A stretch of 64,000 nucleotides of DNA from Roseovarius sp. M141 (GTDB taxonomy: Bacteria > Pseudomonadota > Alphaproteobacteria > Rhodobacterales > Rhodobacteraceae). Of this stretch, positions 42,274 to 50,108 are shown in pieces; the stretch's first letter is position 1; the number at the start of each line of letters is the position of its first letter. The position numbers and the translations under genes are program-made. The stretch spans positions 2,790,001 to 2,854,000 of the forward strand of contig NZ_VCNH01000008.1 of NCBI RefSeq assembly GCF_024355225.1, written 5' to 3'. The notes beneath the pieces were generated by a model. That model did not search any database. It was not told where the DNA came from and saw nothing but the letters and a program-made list of their open reading frames with translations.

Positions 42274-43328
42274 TTCCTTTCCTGTGACCAGCCCGGGCGA
42301 TTGAGTGTCGCGACCACGTCAGGCCGGTCCAACACCTTTACGTCATGGTGCCAGGCGATCTCGACCATGTCGGCGACGTGCCGGTCCGACCGCAGTGGCG
42401 TGCGGGCGATTACCGCACGGCGCAAGTCGCGCACGCGGTAACGTACGTGTTCAGAGTCCATTGCAGCCACCGCCGGGTCCGCCTGGGTGAGGTGGCGCGC
42501 AATGGCCGCGTCGAGCGGCACCGCGCGGGCGTCTTCGAGAAGATCCACCTGCCGCGCTTCCAAGGTGAGCGGCCTGTCGGCTTCGACAAGTTTCATTTCG
42601 ATATCTTCGGGCGAAGGGGGATCTACATGGACCACGTGAGACGCGGACCCATCGGGTACATCGGAAAGGTCCGGCACCACGGCAAAGAGGGCCCGAGCGG
42701 GGCCGAGCATCCGCACGATCTGTTCGGGTTGCAAAAGTGGTGCCAGCGCCGCCATCACCCGGCCGTCGGCATGGCGAAACCCGACCTCCTCATAGCCTGT
42801 CACGACAGGATGCCGGGGGCGCGGGCGCCGCGCGAGGCAGATGAGGTTGAGCCCCCGCAGATGGCGGCGCAGGGTTTCGGCATCCTCATCCACAGCCCCG
42901 TCGGCAGCACAATTATCGGCGGACAGCGCCCAGAACACCGGACCGAGCTGTGCGTGGCGTTCAATCAGAAGTGCAAGCGCGTAATGGGTCGCATCGTCAT
43001 CGTTGGGCATGATGCTGACGCCCCCGAAAAGGCCGCCCCCCGTTTCGTCACCAACATCCATCGCATCCAGCGCCGCCTTGGCCAGTGCGTCCGACCGCGC
43101 ATCGGGGTCAGCTTCGGGGATGCCTGCGGCAAGGTCCGCAACGGCGATAGGGTCGAGCGGTGCGCGGTCGGGCAGGATCATCCAGGGGCCCGCATCGATC
43201 TGGACACGCGGAAGGGTACCGCCCAGAAGTGGCCTTATTCCCTTTTCTATCAGGGCCTCGCGGAACCAGTTCGCGTCGTATCCCCGATCTCCCGGCAGCC
43301 AGTCGGTCGCGGGCAGGCCGTTCACCAA
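42216..43328 (-). CDS. DUF4123 T6SS chaperone, N-terminus replaced by IS5 transposase codons
   Basis: The 370-residue frame starts with GTG at 43328. Residues 1 to about 34 (VNGLPATDWLPGDRGYDANW FREALIEKGIRPLL) are the C-terminal region of an IS5-type transposase. From GGTLPRVQIDAGPWMILPDR onward it is a different protein. FRHADGRVMAALAPLLQPEQ IVRMLGPARALFAVVPD matches the DUF4123 domain end (RxxDPRVLxxLLxxLxxxQxxxxxGP), the family of T6SS effector-loading chaperones. The remaining 150 residues are unassigned. The native N-terminus is lost at about 43227, so the gene is a 5'-truncated chaperone with an IS-supplied start; activity is doubtful. Confidence 0.7.
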   Translation of the reverse strand: MVNGLPATDWLPGDRGYDANWFREALIEKGIRPLLGGTLPRVQIDAGPWMILPDRAPLDPIAVADLAAGIPEADPDARSDALAKAALDAMDVGDETGGGLFGGVSIMPNDDDATHYALALLIERHAQLGPVFWALSADNCAADGAVDEDAETLRRHLRGLNLICLARRPRPRHPVVTGYEEVGFRHADGRVMAALAPLLQPEQIVRMLGPARALFAVVPDLSDVPDGSASHVVHVDPPSPEDIEMKLVEADRPLTLEARQVDLLEDARAVPLDAAIARHLTQADPAVAAMDSEHVRYRVRDLRRAVIARTPLRSDRHVADMVEIAWHHDVKVLDRPDVVATLNRPGWSQERKCTTLRCMLLSAPKTRKPT

Positions 43329-43345
43329 AGCCTTGGCCCCGGTTT
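43228..43345 (-). pseudogene. IS5-family transposase, C-terminal-side fragment
   Basis: Reads GAKALVNGLPATDWLPGDRG YDANWFREALIEKGIRP, the DRGYD motif region of IS5-group transposases. It is cut after KGIRP where PGRxxRKxPVxYDKRRYKxRN is expected. The upstream half of the same gene lies at 44632-45175, the two halves being separated by IS110 copy 2. On its 3' side it is fused in frame to the DUF4123 gene. Confidence 0.82.
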
Positions 43346-44650
43346 AGATGGAGTGGTTGCCGCCCTCCCCGACGGCATCGCAATGTGCCAAGGTTGTGGT
43401 GTTCAAGGCCACACAACAGAGAGGACGGCGAGATGAACGATATGATGATCGGAGTCGATCTGGCAAAAAATGTTTTTCAGGTCCACGCAGCCCTGCGTTC
43501 GGGGGAGGTGCAGTTTCGCAAGAAACTTACGCGACAGCAGTTCCCCGCGTTCATGGCCCAGCAGGCCCCCTGCCTGATCATCTTCGAAGCCTGTGGTGGC
43601 GCGCACTACTGGGCGCGCGAAATGGAAGCGCTTGGGCACGAGGTGAAGCTGATCGCGCCGCAATACGTGCGCCCGTTCGTGAAGCGCCAGAAGAATGACG
43701 CCGCCGATGCTGAGGCGATCGTCATCGCGGCCCGCCAGGCCGAGATGCGCTTCGTGGAGCCCAAGACAGTTGAGCAGCAGTCCCGCGCGGCGGTTTTCCG
43801 TGGCCGGGAGCGGCTAGTTCATCAGCGCACCGCGGATGTGAACGCCTTGCGGGCTCTGCTGTATGAGCATGGCGACGTCTTTCCCGTAGGAATACGCTAC
43901 CTTGATCGCATGACAGCGCTTGTGGACGATGATACTTCAGATTTGCCCGCGCTGATCCGGGAGGAGTGCCAGGACCTGCTGGCGCCGACTGCAGACCATG
44001 CCAGGCGTCGGCCCGCTGACGGCCATCGCGGTGGAAGCTTTCGGGCCCGACATGGCGCATTTTAAAACCGGGCGCAACTTTGCGGCTTGGTTGGGCCTTG
44101 TACCCAGGCAGCATTCCTCGGGCGGCAAGGAGCGCTTGGGGCGGATGACCAAAGCCGGTCAGGCCGACATCCGACGCCTTCTGGTCATGGGCGCAATGTC
44201 GCGACTGGGCTGGCTTGGGCGGCGCACTCTTGCGCAGGGCAACTGGCTGTCACGCATGTTAGCGCGCAAACCCACCATGCTGGTCGCAATCGCGCTGGCC
44301 AACAAGATGGCGCGGCAGATCTGGGCGATGTTAACAAAAAACGAGGATTACAAGGATCCGGCGCTGGCAGTCGCGGCATGATGCGCATGTCGAACCGCTA
44401 GCGACGGTGCCAAGGGGGTGTGAGAAGACGACGACCTGAATGGGCAAAATGATCGAACAGATCCGGATTGAGAAAACCAGTTCAGCGATACGAGCTGAAA
44501 GCTCGAGGTGTAGATTTGGACCCAATCCGCTGATCACCATCCCGGCCCGCGGCTAATGGAAGTGCCGCATCACGAGGCCTGACAGAAGTTCGCACTCGAT
44601 CACGCGCAAGTAGGGTCAAAAAATTCTTGCATCACGGGCGGCAACCACAG
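43346..44650 (+). mobile_element. IS110-family insertion sequence (copy 2), inserted in an IS5 element
   Basis: An IS110-type element of about 1.3 kb splitting an IS5-type transposase gene. GTGGTTGCCGCCC at 43353-43365 and its complement at 44636-44648 form 13-base inverted repeats near the two junctions. Exact ends are uncertain because part of the right repeat also reads as IS5 codons. The transposase is frameshifted. Confidence 0.75.
43433..44381 (+). pseudogene. IS110-family transposase with a frameshift
   Basis: The start ATG at 43433 follows GAGGACGG. The DEDD domain is complete: MIGVDLAKNVFQVHAA, FEACGGAHYWAREMEALGH, KRQKNDAADAEAIVIAARQA. Around 43985-43997 the frame shifts by one base, and the C-terminal domain continues in the next frame with TMPGVGPLTAIAVEAFGPDM and FAAWLGLVPRQHSSGGKERL. 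No slippery sequence is evident, so this is more likely a mutation than programmed frameshifting. It is clearly related to, but not a copy of, the transposase at 19713-20741. Confidence 0.9.
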
Positions 44651-45175
44651 AAGTCGCTGACCTGGCCTGCGGTCATGAAGAACTTGAGCGGCCGTCCAAT
44701 CGTGTCGGTGACAGCATGCAGCTTCGTCCCTCTCGTCGATTGTTCCAATTGCCTGCCGGGCAACGGGTCATGCCGCCCTTCGTTCGCCCTATCAGACGTC
44801 CATGCCCCCTTTTTCACCCGCAGGCTCGAGGCCGTGCGGTGTGCTTTGACCCTCTCGTGGTTTGTAGGCAAACCCCTGCCGGGCAGCGGATAGGTTGCAT
44901 CAATCGAGATTGTCTTGTGGTCGGGTGCCTCGGCGGCCAGGCCCGTCATGATTCGCGCGAACACCCCATGTCGCTCCACCGTTTCCAGCGGTTGTAGAGG
45001 GTCTTGTGCGGACCATACTCCCGGGGAGCATCGCGCCAGAGCAACCCATTGCGATTTATGACGATAATGCCACTCAGAACGCGCCGGTCGCCGACACGCG
45101 GCACCCCATGGCTCTTCGGAAATATGGCCGAAGCCGCGCTATCTGATCTTCGCTCAGCCCGTAAAGATTGCTCAT
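44632..45175 (-). pseudogene. IS5-family transposase, N-terminal half, degraded
   Basis: Begins at ATG 45175 with MSNLYGLSEDQIARLRPYF. After a frameshift it continues KSHGVPRVGDRRVLSGIIVI, NRNGLLWRDAPREYGPHKTL, YNRWKRWSDMG and then FARIMTGLAAEAPDHKTISI with DATY (first catalytic Asp). Two short foreign stretches with the shared motif PLPGR interrupt the family sequence, at DATY-PLPGRGLPTNHERV-KAHRTA and EGRHDPLPGRQLEQSTRGTK. GTKLHAVTDTIGRPLKFFMT and AGQVSDF end the half at the IS110 junction. The third part is at 43228-43345. Non-functional. Confidence 0.85.
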
Positions 45176-45418
45176 CAGCCCCCCCATCACTCCGGGAGCT
45201 TGAATCATCAAGGACTCGTAGCTTCAAGCCAATCAATGGGTCCAGAGCCTAGGTTAGAAGGATTGGCTGAGGGTTGAAACGCGCCGTTCGATATAATGCG
45301 AATGTGCATGATTAATTGCCTTATGATGCATAATCCGGCTTTGGCGCGGTCGTCAGGATACCTTGGCGGGCGTCAACGAGTCGCAGAGCCATCTTTGACA
45401 AAAGGGGGGGCATTCATC
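45176..45418. other. Short region between IS5 remnant and PAAR gene
   Basis: 243 bases with no supported gene. The IS5 left end probably lies around 45245-45260. AAGGGGGGG at about 45400-45409 is the ribosome site for the PAAR gene's GTG start. The PAAR promoter may be in the AT-richer stretch around 45290-45335. Confidence 0.35.
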
Positions 45419-45715
45419 GTGCCCTCAACTTCTCGCAAGACCGACAATGCCTCCGGCCACGGCTGTTTTCCACCTTCTGTCGCTACAGTTGGTAGCCCGA
45501 ATGTTGACATCAACGACGTCCCCGCTCTGCGACAAGGTGATGCCGTAGCGGCACATGGCTGTCGTAGTTATTCACCACATGGCCGGGCCGTCGCGGGCGA
45601 ATCGCCCACCGTGTCTGTGAATGGTCGTCCGTTGGCCCGGATCGGGAACGGGATTTATTGTGGCGGGACGATGGAGGCAGGCTCTCCGAATGTGTTGGCA
45701 GACGATGGCGGCTGA
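45419..45715 (+). CDS. PAAR-domain protein (T6SS spike tip)
   Basis: A 98-residue protein from GTG 45419, preceded by AAGGGGGGG nine bases upstream; an upstream ATG at 45296 would add an unrelated 41-residue N-terminus. The PAAR fold is evident from its repeated motifs: GHGCFPPSVATVGSPNVDIN, VPALRQGDAVAAHGC, GRAVAGESPTVSVNGRPLAR and GGTMEAGSPNVLAD, with the His and Cys residues that bind zinc. The size is right for a stand-alone PAAR protein, which sharpens the VgrG spike and carries effectors. It is divergent from the DUF4123/effector genes, separated by about 2 kb of IS insertions. No T6SS structural gene is in the window. Confidence 0.85.
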   Translation: MPSTSRKTDNASGHGCFPPSVATVGSPNVDINDVPALRQGDAVAAHGCRSYSPHGRAVAGESPTVSVNGRPLARIGNGIYCGGTMEAGSPNVLADDGG

Positions 45716-45755
45716 GGCAAGGCAGAGCGAGGCGGCGGAACCCGCCACGCCTCAA

Positions 45756-45906
45756 GGGGAACTGTTGCATTAATCTGAATGGTTTGGAAGTTGATCGATA
45801 AATTGCAAATCGCGGACTATATGTGGACACACTGACTCACAGAACGGCTAAATACAGATTTGCCCTGCCCGCATGAAGTCAGGGTTTTAGTTAATGCAAC
45901 AGCCCC
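45756..45906. mobile_element. MITE-like element with IS6-type inverted ends (about 151 bp)
   Basis: CTGTTGCATTAA at 45762-45773 and TTAATGCAACAG at 45891-45902 are exact inverse complements; both ends continue into GGGG/CCCC. The sequence resembles the GGCTxTGTTGCA ends of IS6-type elements. The interior has no coding capacity. No target duplication was seen. It begins about 40 bases after the PAAR stop and ends 173 bases before the allE start, so it may influence either gene. Confidence 0.65.
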
Positions 45907-46079
45907 ATCTTAACCCCACCTTGTCAGTCTCGTGTCGTCTCGCGGAACTCCACGCTTCTCAGTCTCGGGATTATCAGGCGTTGCAAGAAATGCCTTCGTG
46001 CCGTTCAAGGCGGGAAACGCCTTGCCCACAGCGCGTCAACGTCATGTTATGCGTTAACAAATTAGCGCAGGATGAATTG

Positions 46080-46907
46080 ATGACGAACCGCACCTATTAC
46101 GCACCGACGGGCGGGCTGCCCCCTCAGACGCAACTTTTGACCGATCGGGCGATGTTCACCGATGCTTATGCGGTCATCCCCAAAGGTACGTTCAGCGACA
46201 TCGTGGCAAGCTTTCTGCCGTTCTGGGATCAGGCGCGATTCTGGGTGCTGGCACGGCCGCTATCGGGCTTTGCCGAGACGTTCTCGCAATACATCGCCGA
46301 AGTCGCACCCGGCGGCGGAAGCGACCGCCCGGAAACCGAAGCAGGCATTCAATCGGTCCTCTTCGTGGTCGAGGGCGCCATCGACGTCACCATCGCCGGT
46401 AAGATGCACAGCATGGTCGAAGGCGGCTATGCCTACATCCCCGCGAACACGGAATGGAGCCTGCGCAACACCAGTGCAGCTGCTGCGCGGTTCCACTGGG
46501 TGCGCAAGGTCTATCAGGCGCTCGAAGGGCTGGATACGCCCGAACCGCTGGTTCTGAACGAAAACGACATCGCCCCGACCGAGATGCCCGACACCGGCGG
46601 CGTCTGGGCCACCACACGTTTCGTCGATCCCGAGGATCTGCGCCACGACATGCATGTGACCGTCGTGACCTTTCAGCCCGGCGGCGTCATTCCGTTCGCG
46701 GAAACCCATGTGATGGAGCACGGGCTATACGTGCTGGAAGGCAAGGCGGTCTATCGTTTGAATCAGGACTGGGTCGAGGTCGAGGCAGGCGATTACATGT
46801 GGCTGCGGGCCTTTTGCCCGCAGGCTTGCTATGCGGGCGGTCCGGGGCCGTTCCGCTACCTGCTGTATAAGGACGTGAACCGTCACATGCCCTTCCCCAA
46901 GGGTTAA
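46080..46907 (+). CDS. allE: (S)-ureidoglycine aminohydrolase, bicupin
   Basis: A 275-residue double-cupin protein. It starts MTNRTYYAPTGGLPPQTQLL, the AllE-type N-terminus, and shows two cupin cores: VLFVVEGAIDVTIAGKMHSM then GGYAYIPANTEWSLRN, and GGVIPFAETHVMEHGLYVLE GKAVYRLNQDW with metal ligands Glu/His/His/Glu. The enzyme releases ammonia from (S)-ureidoglycine, giving ureidoglycolate, which yields glyoxylate and urea in allantoin breakdown. The ATG at 46080 has AGGA just upstream; longer readings are not family-like. It converges with bhcR, ten bases apart. Next to a glyoxylate-consuming pathway its role as a glyoxylate supplier is attractive. Manganese dependence is family knowledge. 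Confidence 0.87.
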   Translation: MTNRTYYAPTGGLPPQTQLLTDRAMFTDAYAVIPKGTFSDIVASFLPFWDQARFWVLARPLSGFAETFSQYIAEVAPGGGSDRPETEAGIQSVLFVVEGAIDVTIAGKMHSMVEGGYAYIPANTEWSLRNTSAAAARFHWVRKVYQALEGLDTPEPLVLNENDIAPTEMPDTGGVWATTRFVDPEDLRHDMHVTVVTFQPGGVIPFAETHVMEHGLYVLEGKAVYRLNQDWVEVEAGDYMWLRAFCPQACYAGGPGPFRYLLYKDVNRHMPFPKG

Positions 46908-46917
46908 GGCACGCCTA

Positions 46918-47739
46918 TCACGTCGCACCGTCCGGCGCACCCAGGCTGCGGGACAGCTCCTGGGCGGCGGACTGGACCTGCGCGGCGATCGAGTGGATGC
47001 GGGTTTCCGTCATGCGCTGCGTGGGGCCGGACACCGAAATGCCTGCAATCACCTCTCCGAACATGTTGATGATCGGGGCGGCGACGCAGCGCATGCCCAC
47101 CGTCTTTTCCTCGTTATCAAAGGCCCAGCCGCGCGCGCGGGTACGGGCAAGTTCGGCCTTGAGCCCGTCTGGCGACGTCATCGTGTTACGCGTGAATGCC
47201 TCCAGCCGACCGTCGCGGAACAGCCCGGCAAGACGCTCGGGCGTGAAATGTGACAACAGCGCCTTGCCGATCCCCGAAGCGTGCATCGGCGACTGGGTGC
47301 CAGGCGGGAAAAAGGCGCGAATTGTCTCATGCGTTTCGACCTGACTGACGAACATGACATTGCCGTTCATCTCAATCCCCAGATTCGATGTCTCGCCCGT
47401 CTTTTCCATCAAGTCGCGCATCATGGGCCGGCTGCGCTCGACCAGATCGCTGCGCCGCAGGAAGGCCGAGCCGAGCCGAAACGCCATCGCGCCGATCCAC
47501 CAAGTCTGATTGTGACGATCCGCCTCGACAAAATTGCGCGCCTCAAGCGTGCCGAGAACCCGGTGCATGGTGGCGGGCGACTGCGCCAGCTCATTGGCGA
47601 TTTCGGTCAGGGTCAGCCCCGGCTGCGCCGCCAGCAGATCCAGCACGTCGAGCGCGCGATCCAGCGACTGGATCACCCCTTGTGCAGGTTTGTCGTAAAA
47701 GCTCTTGGGGCGACCCTTGCGCCTTGGTTCCTGTGCCAT
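46918..47739 (-). CDS. bhcR: IclR-family regulator BhcR of the beta-hydroxyaspartate cycle
   Basis: A 273-residue IclR regulator. The N-terminal winged helix (GLTLTEIANELAQSPATMHR VLGTLEARNFV, about residues 40-75) is followed by the IclR effector domain, with MHASGIGKALLSHF and RARGWAFDNEEKTVGMRCVA AP. It is divergent from bhcABCD, the place bhcR occupies in known clusters, where it responds to glyoxylate. The 198-base intergenic region contains several TGAAAT/ATTTCA half sites. The assignment to BhcR rests on position plus family; the sequence alone would only say IclR. Confidence 0.88.
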   Translation of the reverse strand: MAQEPRRKGRPKSFYDKPAQGVIQSLDRALDVLDLLAAQPGLTLTEIANELAQSPATMHRVLGTLEARNFVEADRHNQTWWIGAMAFRLGSAFLRRSDLVERSRPMMRDLMEKTGETSNLGIEMNGNVMFVSQVETHETIRAFFPPGTQSPMHASGIGKALLSHFTPERLAGLFRDGRLEAFTRNTMTSPDGLKAELARTRARGWAFDNEEKTVGMRCVAAPIINMFGEVIAGISVSGPTQRMTETRIHSIAAQVQSAAQELSRSLGAPDGAT

Positions 47740-47752
47740 TGCGGCCCCCTTT

Positions 47753-47875
47753 AATGAAATTCCGATATCTCTTTCATTCTATAATTGAAAATTAATTCCA
47801 CACAATGAAAAAATCTATCATTTTGTAATTTCATTGTTTTTAACGATTTATCAACATATTGAAATTCCATTTCAA
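47753..47875. promoter_or_regulatory. bhcR-bhcA intergenic regulatory region with TGAAAT/ATTTCA repeats
   Basis: An AT-rich stretch with repeated half sites. TTGAAAT-TCC-ATTTCAA at 47859-47875 is a perfect 17-base inverted repeat, 62 bases before the bhcA ATG. AATGAAA/TTTCATT pair at 47753-47759 and 47772-47778. CAATGAAA/TTTCATTG pair at 47803-47810 and 47829-47836. IclR proteins bind similar short inverted repeats, so these are the likely BhcR sites. AGGAGGG before 47938 is the bhcA ribosome site. Confidence 0.7.
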
Positions 47876-47937
47876 AAAAGTATGGCGATTGCAGCCTGCG
47901 TCCTATTGTCGTCAACAACGCCATAGGAGGGCATAGA

Positions 47938-49128
47938 ATGAGCTTGCAAAACCCCGTTTTCATCCCCGGACCCACCAACATGCCGGAGGAGCTTCGCAAA
48001 GCGGCTGACATGCCGACGATCGACCACCGCTCGCCCCTGTTCGGAGAGATCCTGCATCCAGCGCTGGCCGGGGTCAAAAAGATCCTCAAAAGCGATGCCG
48101 CCGAGATTTTTGTCTTTCCGTCCACCGGAACGGGCGGCTGGGAAACCGCAATCACCAACACGCTCAGCACCGGTGACAAGGTGCTGGCAGCGCGCAACGG
48201 CATGTTCAGCCATCGCTGGATCGACATGTGCCAGCGTCATGCGCTGGACGTGCAAATCGTCGAAACACCTTGGGGTCAGGGCTTGCCCGCCGACCGCTAC
48301 GAGGAAATCCTGACCGCCGATACCGGGCATCAGATCAGGGCCGTTCTGGCCACGCATAACGAGACGGCAACAGGCGTGAAATCCGACATCGGCGCCGTGC
48401 GCGCCGCGCTCGACGCGGCCGGTCATCCAGCCCTCTTGCTGGTCGACGGGGTCAGCTCCATCGCGTCGATGGATTTCCGCATGGACGAATGGGGCGTCGA
48501 TATCGCCGTGACCGGCAGCCAAAAGGGCTTCATGCTGCCTGCGGGCCTTGCCATCGTGGCGCTGTCGCCCAAGGCGCGCGCAGCGATCGAGACGGCCAAT
48601 CTGCCGCGCACTTTCTTTGACATCCGCGACATGGCCAAGGGGTATTCGAACAACGCCTATCCCTACACGCCTGCCGTCGGGCTGCTGAATGGACTGAAGC
48701 TGTCCACGCAGATGCTGTTGAACGAGGGGCTGGAGAATGTCTTTGCCCGTCATCACCGCATCGCCGAGGGTGTGCGCCGCGCGGTCGGCGCATGGGGTCT
48801 GGACCTGTGCGCCGCCAGCCCTGACCTTTATTCCGACACGGTCAGCGCGATCTGCACACCCGACGGGTTCAACGCGACTGATATCGTCACCCACGCCGCC
48901 GAGAAATACGGCGTCGCTTACGGCGTCGGTCTGGGCGAGGTTGCAGGCAAAGTGTTCCGCATCGGGCATCTGGGCATGCTGACGGACGTTCTGGCCCTCA
49001 GTGGCGTCGCAACCGCCGAGATGGTGATGGTCGATCTGGGCCTCGATATCCAACTGGGATCGGGTGTCGCGGCTGCGCAGGATTTCTATCGCAACCAAAG
49101 CGTCCAAAGCCTGCAGGCGGCTGCGTGA
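47938..49128 (+). CDS. bhcA: L-aspartate:glyoxylate aminotransferase BhcA
   Basis: A 396-residue class-V aminotransferase of the serine-glyoxylate type. N-terminal FIPGPTNMPEELRKA, FPSTGTGGWETAI and the PLP lysine in VTGSQKGFMLPAG (Lys196) are visible. In the beta-hydroxyaspartate cycle it transfers the amino group of aspartate to glyoxylate, giving glycine and oxaloacetate. The start has AGGAGGG eight bases upstream. It heads the bhcABCD operon, divergent from bhcR. Alone it could be mistaken for serine-glyoxylate aminotransferase; the following three genes make the BhcA call firm. Confidence 0.93.
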   Translation: MSLQNPVFIPGPTNMPEELRKAADMPTIDHRSPLFGEILHPALAGVKKILKSDAAEIFVFPSTGTGGWETAITNTLSTGDKVLAARNGMFSHRWIDMCQRHALDVQIVETPWGQGLPADRYEEILTADTGHQIRAVLATHNETATGVKSDIGAVRAALDAAGHPALLLVDGVSSIASMDFRMDEWGVDIAVTGSQKGFMLPAGLAIVALSPKARAAIETANLPRTFFDIRDMAKGYSNNAYPYTPAVGLLNGLKLSTQMLLNEGLENVFARHHRIAEGVRRAVGAWGLDLCAASPDLYSDTVSAICTPDGFNATDIVTHAAEKYGVAYGVGLGEVAGKVFRIGHLGMLTDVLALSGVATAEMVMVDLGLDIQLGSGVAAAQDFYRNQSVQSLQAAA

Positions 49129-49142
49129 TGAAGGACGCCGCC

Positions 49143-50093
49143 ATGTATATTCCCACCTATAGCGACGTCGAGGCCGCGCATGAGCGGATCAAGCCCTATA
49201 TCCGGCACACGCCGGTGCGCACGTCGGATTACCTCAACGAATTGACCGGCGCCGAACTGTTCTTCAAATGCGAGAACTTTCAGGAGCCGGGCGCGTTCAA
49301 GGTGCGCGGCGCCAGCAACGCGGTGTTCGGGCTGGACGAGGCGCAGGCCGCAAAGGGCGTGGCGACCCATTCCTCGGGCAACCACGCCTCCTGCCTCAGC
49401 TATGCGGCCATGTTGCGGGGGATTCCCTGCAACGTGGTCATGCCTCACACCGCCCCGCAGGCCAAGAAGGACACCGTGCGCCGCTATGGCGGCAAGATCA
49501 CCGAATGCGAGCCATCCACCACCTCGCGCGAGGAAACCTTTGCCAAGGTGCAGGAGCAGACCGGCGGCGATTTTGTGCATCCCTATAACGATCCGCGCGT
49601 CATCGCGGGTCAGGGAACCTGCGCCAAGGAACTGATGGAACAGACCGGCGGCCTTGATATCGTCGTCGCCCCCATCGGCGGCGGCGGCATGATTTCCGGC
49701 ACCTGCCTGACCCTGTCGAATATCGCGCCCAGGACGCAGATCATCGCGGCAGAGCCGGAGCAGGCCGACGACGCCTATCGCAGCTTCAAGGCGGGTCACA
49801 TCATCGCCGACGACGCGCCCGAAACAATCGCCGACGGGCTGAAGGTGCCGCTGAAGGATCTGACATGGCATTTCGTCAGCAATCACGTCAGCGACATCCT
49901 GACCGCCAGCGAGGACGAGATCATCGAGGCGATGAAGATCACCTGGAAACATCTGCGCATCGTGGCCGAGGCCAGTTCATCGGTCCCGCTGGCGACCATC
50001 CTGAAAAACAAGGACGCATTCGCCGGCAAACGCGTGGGCGTCATCATCACCGGCGGCAACGTGGATCTCGATCTGCTGCCGTGGCTCAAGTAA
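49143..50093 (+). CDS. bhcB: erythro-beta-hydroxyaspartate dehydratase BhcB
   Basis: A 316-residue PLP enzyme of the serine/threonine dehydratase fold. The PLP lysine is in FQEPGAFKVRGASNAVFG (Lys53). THSSGNHASCLSYAAMLRGI and the Gly-rich phosphate loop PIGGGGMISGTCL follow. In the cycle it converts beta-hydroxyaspartate to iminosuccinate and water. The ATG at 49143 has AAGGA eight bases before it and gives the MYIPTY N-terminus of known BhcB; an ATG at 49128 is also open. It follows bhcA by 14 bases. Confidence 0.93.
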   Translation: MYIPTYSDVEAAHERIKPYIRHTPVRTSDYLNELTGAELFFKCENFQEPGAFKVRGASNAVFGLDEAQAAKGVATHSSGNHASCLSYAAMLRGIPCNVVMPHTAPQAKKDTVRRYGGKITECEPSTTSREETFAKVQEQTGGDFVHPYNDPRVIAGQGTCAKELMEQTGGLDIVVAPIGGGGMISGTCLTLSNIAPRTQIIAAEPEQADDAYRSFKAGHIIADDAPETIADGLKVPLKDLTWHFVSNHVSDILTASEDEIIEAMKITWKHLRIVAEASSSVPLATILKNKDAFAGKRVGVIITGGNVDLDLLPWLK

Positions 50094-50108
50094 AGGGAAC
50101 CCCAGACA

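Noticed and set aside
42216..43328. DUF4123 gene as an intact novel fusion protein
   Set aside because: The first 34 residues are IS5 transposase codons directly continuous with IS5 DNA, so the fusion is better explained by IS damage than by a functional domain.
45894..46079. Longer start for allE adding about 60 residues
   Set aside because: The added residues include MITE sequence and are not family-like; ATG 46080 has AGGA upstream and matches the AllE N-terminus.
47872..49107. Long minus-strand frame opposite bhcA
   Set aside because: Mirror frame of a strongly conserved aminotransferase; no motifs, and its start lies inside the coding region of bhcB's neighbour.
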